From Corynebacterium coyleae (GTDB taxonomy: Bacteria > Actinomycetota > Actinomycetes > Mycobacteriales > Mycobacteriaceae): a DNA stretch of 64,000 nucleotides. Position numbers and translations under genes: made by a program. Shown piece after piece: positions 59,720 to 64,000 of this stretch; position 1 is the stretch's first letter, and the number at the start of each line of letters is the position of its first letter. The stretch lies in contig NZ_CP047198.1 in NCBI RefSeq assembly GCF_030408635.1, positions 372,001-436,000 of the forward strand, given 5' to 3'. The notes under the pieces were generated by a model. The model was not told where the DNA came from. It ran no database searches and saw nothing but the letters and a program-made list of their open reading frames with translations.

Positions 59720-61048
59720 GTGTCCGCAATTGCTCAGGCGTTTAAGGATCCTGACCTTCGCAAGAAGATCTTGATCACCCTTGCGCTGATGATTCTGTAC
59801 CGCGTAGGTGCCCAGATCCCGTCCCCGGGCGTTGATTACGCGTTGATCAACCAGCGACTCGAAGAGGTTGCCCAGGGTGACCGTGCCACGATGTTCTCCA
59901 TCATTGGCCTGTTCTCCGGTGGTGCACTGCTGCAGTTGTCGATCTTCGCGATCGGCATCATGCCGTACATTACGGCGTCGATTATCGTGCAGCTGCTCAC
60001 TGTCGTGATCCCGAAGTTCGAGGAGCTGAAGAAGGAAGGCCAGTCCGGCCAGGCGAAGATGACGCAGTACACGCGCTACCTCACGGTCGCGCTGGCGTTG
60101 CTGCAGTCCGCAGGTATCGTCGCGCTGGCAGACCGCGAGCAGCTGCTCGGCCAGGGAATGCCGGTGCTGGTGGAAGACCGCAATGTCTGGACCTTGATCA
60201 TGATGATCCTTGTGATGACCTCCGGTGCGGTGCTCATCATGTGGCTCGGCGAGATCATCACTGAAAAGGGCGTGGGCAACGGTATGTCCCTGCTCATCTT
60301 CGCGGGTATCGCAACCCAGATCCCGTCCGAGGGTGCGTTCATCCTCCAGAACTCCGGTGCCTTGACGCTGATCCTCGTCATCCTTGCGCTTATTGCGCTG
60401 GTCGTCGGCATTGTCTTCATTGAGCAGGGCCAGCGTCGTATCCCGGTGCAGTACGCCAAGCGCATGGTGGGCCGTCGCCAGTACGGTGGTTCTTCCACCT
60501 ACTTGCCGCTGAAGGTCAACCAGGCTGGCGTTATCCCGGTCATCTTCGCCTCGTCGCTGATGTACGTGCCGGTTCTGATCACACAGATCGTGACCATGAA
60601 TAACCCGACTCCGCCGGACAACTGGTGGATGAACCACGTGATGGCATGGCTGCAGAACCCGGGTTCGTGGCAGTACATCCTCACCTACGTCGTGATGATC
60701 ATCTTCTTCTCCTACTTCTATGTGTCGATCCAGTATGACCCGGTCGATCAGGCAGAGAACATGAAGAAGTACGGTGGCTTTATCCCGGGTATCCGTCCGG
60801 GCCGTCCGACTGCTGAATACCTCGCGTTCGTCATGAACCGCCTGCTGTTCGTCGGCGCGATTTACCTCGCGCTGATCGCAGTGCTGCCGAACCTGGCAAT
60901 GGACGCCGGTATCACCGGCTCCGGCCGGATGGGTATGAGCGCGTTTGGCGGTACAGCCATCCTGATTATGGTTTCCGTGGCCCTGACCACGGTTAAGCAA
61001 ATTGAATCCCAGCTTCTGCAATCCAACTACGAAGGACTTCTGCGATAA
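59720..61048 (+). CDS. secY: Preprotein translocase subunit SecY
   Basis: 442 residues with ten transmembrane helices. Forms the protein-conducting channel. Family segments: [31 protein letters not shown] and the cytoplasmic loop [23 protein letters not shown] 59720 follows CAGGAGGC. It is followed by adk with a TAATG overlap. Confidence 0.97.
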   Translation: MSAIAQAFKDPDLRKKILITLALMILYRVGAQIPSPGVDYALINQRLEEVAQGDRATMFSIIGLFSGGALLQLSIFAIGIMPYITASIIVQLLTVVIPKFEELKKEGQSGQAKMTQYTRYLTVALALLQSAGIVALADREQLLGQGMPVLVEDRNVWTLIMMILVMTSGAVLIMWLGEIITEKGVGNGMSLLIFAGIATQIPSEGAFILQNSGALTLILVILALIALVVGIVFIEQGQRRIPVQYAKRMVGRRQYGGSSTYLPLKVNQAGVIPVIFASSLMYVPVLITQIVTMNNPTPPDNWWMNHVMAWLQNPGSWQYILTYVVMIIFFSYFYVSIQYDPVDQAENMKKYGGFIPGIRPGRPTAEYLAFVMNRLLFVGAIYLALIAVLPNLAMDAGITGSGRMGMSAFGGTAILIMVSVALTTVKQIESQLLQSNYEGLLR

Positions 61049-61593
61049 TGCGTCTCGTTCTCCTTGGCCCTCCCGGTGCCGGCAAGGGCACCCAAGCCGC
61101 TATCCTTTCCGAAAAGCTCGGTGTTCCGCACATCTCCACCGGTGATCTGTTCCGCGCCAACATTGGCGAGGGCACCCCGCTCGGTGTTGAGGCAAAGAGC
61201 TACATCGACGCCGGCAAGCTTGTGCCGACCGATGTCACCGCACGCATGGTTGAGGATCGCCTGAACCAGGACGACGCGAAGGACGGCTTCCTGCTGGACG
61301 GCTTCCCGCGCACGGTGGAGCAGGCTGAGATCCTGACCGACCTACTGGCGAAGAAGGGCGAGAAGCTCGACGGCGTGCTCAACTTCGTTGTTGATGAGGA
61401 CGTTGTCGTGGAGCGCATGCTCGCCCGTGGTCGTGCAGACGACAACGAGGAGACCATCCGCACCCGTCTCGCCGTGTACCGCGATGAGACCGCACCGCTG
61501 ATCGATCACTACGGTGAGGAGATCATTTCTATCGACGCTGTGGGCGACGTCGACGAGATCAACCAGCGCGCCATGGCGCAGCTGGGCAAGTAG
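61048..61593 (+). CDS. adk: Adenylate kinase
   Basis: 181 residues. It balances ATP, ADP and AMP. P-loop [10 protein letters not shown] at residues 7-16, STGDLFR and DGFPRT. The lid is the short form without zinc cysteines, as usual in actinobacteria. It overlaps the secY stop by one base. A terminator-like hairpin follows before map. Confidence 0.96.
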   Translation: MRLVLLGPPGAGKGTQAAILSEKLGVPHISTGDLFRANIGEGTPLGVEAKSYIDAGKLVPTDVTARMVEDRLNQDDAKDGFLLDGFPRTVEQAEILTDLLAKKGEKLDGVLNFVVDEDVVVERMLARGRADDNEETIRTRLAVYRDETAPLIDHYGEEIISIDAVGDVDEINQRAMAQLGK

Positions 61594-61606
61594 CCCGAAT
61601 ACGTTC

Positions 61607-61638
61607 AAGGCCGGTGTTCGCACCGGCCTTTCGCTTTT
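61607..61638 (+). terminator. Terminator-like hairpin between adk and map
   Basis: A 10-bp stem AAGGCCGGTG/CACCGGCCTT with loop TTCG is followed by TCGCTTTT. Confidence 0.75.
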
Positions 61639-61651
61639 GCTTATCGACGAC
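61639..61651 (-). repeat. Dispersed 13-mer (GCTTNNCGACGAC), intergenic
   Basis: Exact match GCTTATCGACGAC immediately after the terminator-like hairpin and 22 bases before map. Confidence 0.8.
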
Positions 61652-61673
61652 CACCACAAAGGAGCAACCCGCT

Positions 61674-62465
61674 ATGGCATTCCGCAAACGCAAGATTGCC
61701 GCCAAAACCCCCGACGAACTCGATGCGATGGAGGCAGCCGGCCGCATTGTCGGTGTCGCGCTGCAGGAGGTCCGTGCTGCGGCAAAGCCGGGTGTCAGCA
61801 CGCTTGACCTTGACAAGGTGGCGGAAACCGTCATTCGCGACCATGGCGCTGTGCCGACCTTCCTCAGATACCACGGTTTTACTGGCTCAATTTGTGCGTC
61901 GGTCAACGATGTGGTGGTCCATGGCATTCCATCCGCCGACGTGGTGCTCAATGAAGGGGACCTGGTTTCCATCGACTGCGGCGCGACGTTCAACGGTTGG
62001 GTAGGGGACAGTGCCTGGTCGTTCGGTATCGGTGAACTTGCGCCGGATGTGGACGCGCTCAACCGCGCAACCGAGTGGGTGCTCGCAGAAGGTCTGAAAG
62101 CCATGGTTCCGGGCAACAAGCTCACTGACGTGTCTCACGCGTTGGAGTTGGCAACCTACGCCGCCGAGGAGCGTTTCGGCGTTGAGCTCGGCATTGTGGA
62201 TGGCTACGGCGGGCACGGCATTGGCCGCACGATGCACGAAGACCCGTACCTGGCTAATGAGGGCAAGCCGAATCGGGGTCCTGTGATTCAGGAAGGTTCG
62301 GTGTTGGCGATCGAGCCGATGTTGATCCTGGGTGGTGGCTACGACACACGCGTACTTGACGACGAATGGACGGTTACCACCCTCGATGGTTCACCGGCAG
62401 CACACTGGGAACACACCGTGGCAGCGACCGCTCAGGGACCACGAATTCTTACTCCGCGCGTATAA
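61674..62465 (+). CDS. map: Methionine aminopeptidase, type I
   Basis: 263 residues. It removes the initiator methionine. Metal ligands are in [13 protein letters not shown] (two Asp), [12 protein letters not shown] (His), VLAIEP (Glu) and WEHTV (Glu). ATG 61674 follows AAAGGAGC. The gene is in the usual secY-adk-map order. Confidence 0.96.
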   Translation: MAFRKRKIAAKTPDELDAMEAAGRIVGVALQEVRAAAKPGVSTLDLDKVAETVIRDHGAVPTFLRYHGFTGSICASVNDVVVHGIPSADVVLNEGDLVSIDCGATFNGWVGDSAWSFGIGELAPDVDALNRATEWVLAEGLKAMVPGNKLTDVSHALELATYAAEERFGVELGIVDGYGGHGIGRTMHEDPYLANEGKPNRGPVIQEGSVLAIEPMLILGGGYDTRVLDDEWTVTTLDGSPAAHWEHTVAATAQGPRILTPRV

Positions 62466-62504
62466 ACGGCTGGCGCGTCGATGCGTGATTCATAGCTATA
62501 CGGT

Positions 62505-62517
62505 TATACTTCCGGCA
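62505..62517 (+). promoter_or_regulatory. -10 element of the L,D-transpeptidase gene, probably leaderless
   Basis: TATACT (62505-62510) lies 6 bases before the ATG, so the start of transcription would be at or next to the first base of the start codon. No Shine-Dalgarno is present. Confidence 0.6.
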
Positions 62518-63314
62518 TGTCTTACCGTCCTCGCCATGCAAAGCAGTCGCCGTTGAAGCGACGTGCAATTACGTTTGCCGCCGGTTTTGGTGTCGTCGCT
62601 ACGCTTGCTGCACCTGTGACTGCGCAGGCAGCGCCTGCTCCGGCCCCGAATCCGGTTGCAACCTCCAGCCTTGATGCGCTGTCCTCGTCGGCAAACACCG
62701 CGTTTGCAAACCTGGATAAGTCTGCACGGGATGCAGCTTGGGATCTTCGCAACAACCTGCGCTTGCAGGCAGACGGGTTGGCGAATATCAGCCCGGATCT
62801 GCCGGCGAAGGCGAAGCAGCGTATCGACGAGATCGTGGAGGTTTTCTTCCCCGGACTCATCGCCGAGAAGACTCCGAAGCCGAAGCCTGCACCGAAGCCG
62901 GCTCCCGCTCCGGCACCAGCTCCTGCTCCGGCGCCGGCTCCGAACCCGCGTGCTGGCTTTGACTACGGTCCGTGCCCGGCCGATGCCAAGGCCTGCATTG
63001 ACATTGATGGTCGCCGTTCCTGGCTGCAGAACAACGGTGTCATGTACTACCAGTCGGGCCTGATTGGTCCGGGCCGACCGGGCTACGAGACGCCGCGCGG
63101 CACCTTCTACGTCAACCGTAAGGTCAAGGACGAGATCTCCTGGGAGTTCGGCAACGCACCGATGCCGTACGCCACGTACTTCACCTACAACGGTATTGCG
63201 TTCCATGAGGGGGACCCGAGCATTCTGTCTCACGGCTGCATCCGCATGTACCGCGGTGATGCACAGCGCTACTTCAGTGATCTGCAGATCGGTGACAAGG
63301 TCTACGTCTACTAG
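62517..63314 (+). CDS. L,D-transpeptidase (YkuD domain), secreted
   Basis: 265 residues. A signal peptide (about 1-39, ending AQA) is followed by a 70-residue helical part, a Pro-Ala-Lys linker (residues about 117-143) and a YkuD catalytic domain. The catalytic motif SHGCIRMYRGD holds the nucleophilic Cys, with the conserved His in FHEGD. It would form 3-3 cross-links in peptidoglycan outside the membrane. The Pro-rich stalk probably places the enzyme in the thick wall. Confidence 0.9.
   Translation: MSYRPRHAKQSPLKRRAITFAAGFGVVATLAAPVTAQAAPAPAPNPVATSSLDALSSSANTAFANLDKSARDAAWDLRNNLRLQADGLANISPDLPAKAKQRIDEIVEVFFPGLIAEKTPKPKPAPKPAPAPAPAPAPAPAPNPRAGFDYGPCPADAKACIDIDGRRSWLQNNGVMYYQSGLIGPGRPGYETPRGTFYVNRKVKDEISWEFGNAPMPYATYFTYNGIAFHEGDPSILSHGCIRMYRGDAQRYFSDLQIGDKVYVY
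62871..62948 (+). repeat. Pro-Ala-Lys coding repeat in the transpeptidase linker
   Basis: Short degenerate units of GCTCC(T/G)GC and AAGCC(T/G) encode Pro-Lys then Ala-Pro dipeptides. Length is likely variable between strains. Confidence 0.75.
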
Positions 63315-63332
63315 GCATCTTTGTTGCATATT

Positions 63333-63359
63333 GGCCCCGGCGAAATGCTGGGGCCTTTT
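63333..63359 (+). terminator. Terminator after the L,D-transpeptidase gene
   Basis: A 9-bp stem GGCCCCGGC/GCTGGGGCC with loop GAAAT is followed by TTTT. Confidence 0.85.
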
Positions 63360-63486
63360 GCGTTTTCGCAGGTGAGCGGATAAAGTAGTCCAGCGGTGCT
63401 GCCACGAAGTGTTGGCAGGTACCGACTGTCACGGTAAGAAAACGTTTCTGCCTGCACATTTGCGGGCAGTGTAGGAAGTGGAGTGT

Positions 63487-63705
63487 ATGGCAAAAGAAGG
63501 CGCAATCGAGGTTGAGGGCCGCATCGTCGAGCCCCTGAAGAACGCCATGTTCCGTGTCGAACTCGACAATGGGCACGAGGTTCTCGCCCACATCAGTGGC
63601 AAGATGCGCCAGCACTACATCCGCATCCTCCCTGAGGACCGTGTCGTGGTGGAGCTCTCTCCCTACGACCTGGAACGCGGGCGTATCACTTACCGCTACA
63701 AGTAA
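63487..63705 (+). CDS. infA: Translation initiation factor IF-1
   Basis: 72 residues, an OB-fold protein. The start [21 protein letters not shown] and the end [15 protein letters not shown] are diagnostic. ATG 63487 is used, three codons after the first GTG-type option. The 173 bases to rpsM hold no rpmJ. Confidence 0.96.
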   Translation: MAKEGAIEVEGRIVEPLKNAMFRVELDNGHEVLAHISGKMRQHYIRILPEDRVVVELSPYDLERGRITYRYK

Positions 63706-63878
63706 GCATTTCAGCCTCCTCACCCAGACCTGCTCATAGTGGGTCGTTTACCTCCGGCCACGGTGGCTGGAGCCGCGTGTAATCCCAACCCATCCTCCGG
63801 CGCGGTCCGGATAAAGCGTTGGTTGACGTGGACGGGTGGGGAGAAAACCACCGTAACAACCCGAAAGGTACGTACCTC

Positions 63879-64000
63879 ATGGCACGTCTAGCTGGTGTTG
63901 ATCTCCCGCGCAATAAGCGCATGGAGATCGCTCTCACCTACATCTATGGCATCGGTGCAACCCGATCCAAGGAACTGCTCGAGAAGACGGGCATTTCTCC
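63879..64000 (+). CDS. rpsM: 30S ribosomal protein S13, partial
   Basis: The first 40 codons are visible ([20 protein letters not shown], then [18 protein letters not shown]) and run off the right edge. ATG 63879 follows AAAGGTACG. S13 lies in the head of the 30S subunit and contacts S19 and 23S rRNA. It begins the alpha operon (rpsM, rpsK, rpsD, rpoA) in other actinobacteria. Confidence 0.95.
   Translation, partial: MARLAGVDLPRNKRMEIALTYIYGIGATRSKELLEKTGIS

Noticed and set aside
63706-63878. rpmJ (L36) between infA and rpsM
   Set aside because: No short frame with the L36 cysteine pattern is present. The gene must be elsewhere.

Overview
The window is a contiguous piece of a high-GC actinobacterial chromosome, almost certainly a Corynebacterium. 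The evidence is the gene order menG / menJ-like reductase / polyprenyl synthase / tRNA-Tyr-Thr-Met-Trp / secE-nusG-rplKA, a DUF3068 gene between rplL and rpoB, a tuf leader like that of C. glutamicum, and TAATG and GTGA couplings. It does not look like C. glutamicum itself. The species cannot be named from sequence alone.

Layout. 1-1750: end of a manganese-type metal ABC transporter operon (minus strand) behind a 20-bp palindromic operator. 1800-4825: menaquinone genes. 4889-8320: four tRNAs, secE, nusG, rplK, rplA. 8375-16171: six overlapping genes for an 'anchored repeat' metal ABC transporter (two surface proteins, a lipoprotein whose metal-binding fold is split by a surface-repeat domain, ATPase, permease, large repeat protein). 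16168-17223: DUF222/HNH protein. 17331-18603: L10 leader, rplJ, rplL. 18632-27540: DUF3068 protein, rpoB, rpoC. 27561-33113: envelope-sensor-like protein, rpsL, rpsG, fusA, tuf. 33146-37028: an unknown gene and a six-gene Asp23/AmaP-type envelope cluster. 37490-42814: S10 operon. 42863-51549: accessory insertion (glmS, a dead Fic toxin with its VbhA-like antitoxin, thiD, two dynamin-like GTPases, a formate/nitrite channel, twin small secreted proteins). 51812-53144: rplN, rplX, rplE. 53253-56440: OFA-type transporter, divergent FdhD-like protein, DUF2786 protein. 56765-64000: rpsH to secY, adk, map, an L,D-transpeptidase, infA and the start of rpsM.

The most unexpected signal is not a gene. 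A 13-base word, GCTTNNCGACGAC (reverse complement GTCGTCGNNAAGC), occurs at least 21 times exactly and about ten more times with one mismatch, on both strands with no strand bias. It lies in genes in several reading frames and is strongly concentrated in the short gaps between genes, often beside terminators. One inverted pair forms a palindrome between rpoB and rpoC. This looks like a genome-wide dispersed DNA signal, comparable in behaviour to DNA uptake sequences, with unknown function.

Other points of interest are the pseudogenised Fic toxin next to an intact antitoxin that lacks the expected inhibitory glutamate, an FdhD homologue missing several conserved motifs, a foldable rpsJ leader with two mutually exclusive hairpins, and probable leaderless transcription of the L,D-transpeptidase gene.
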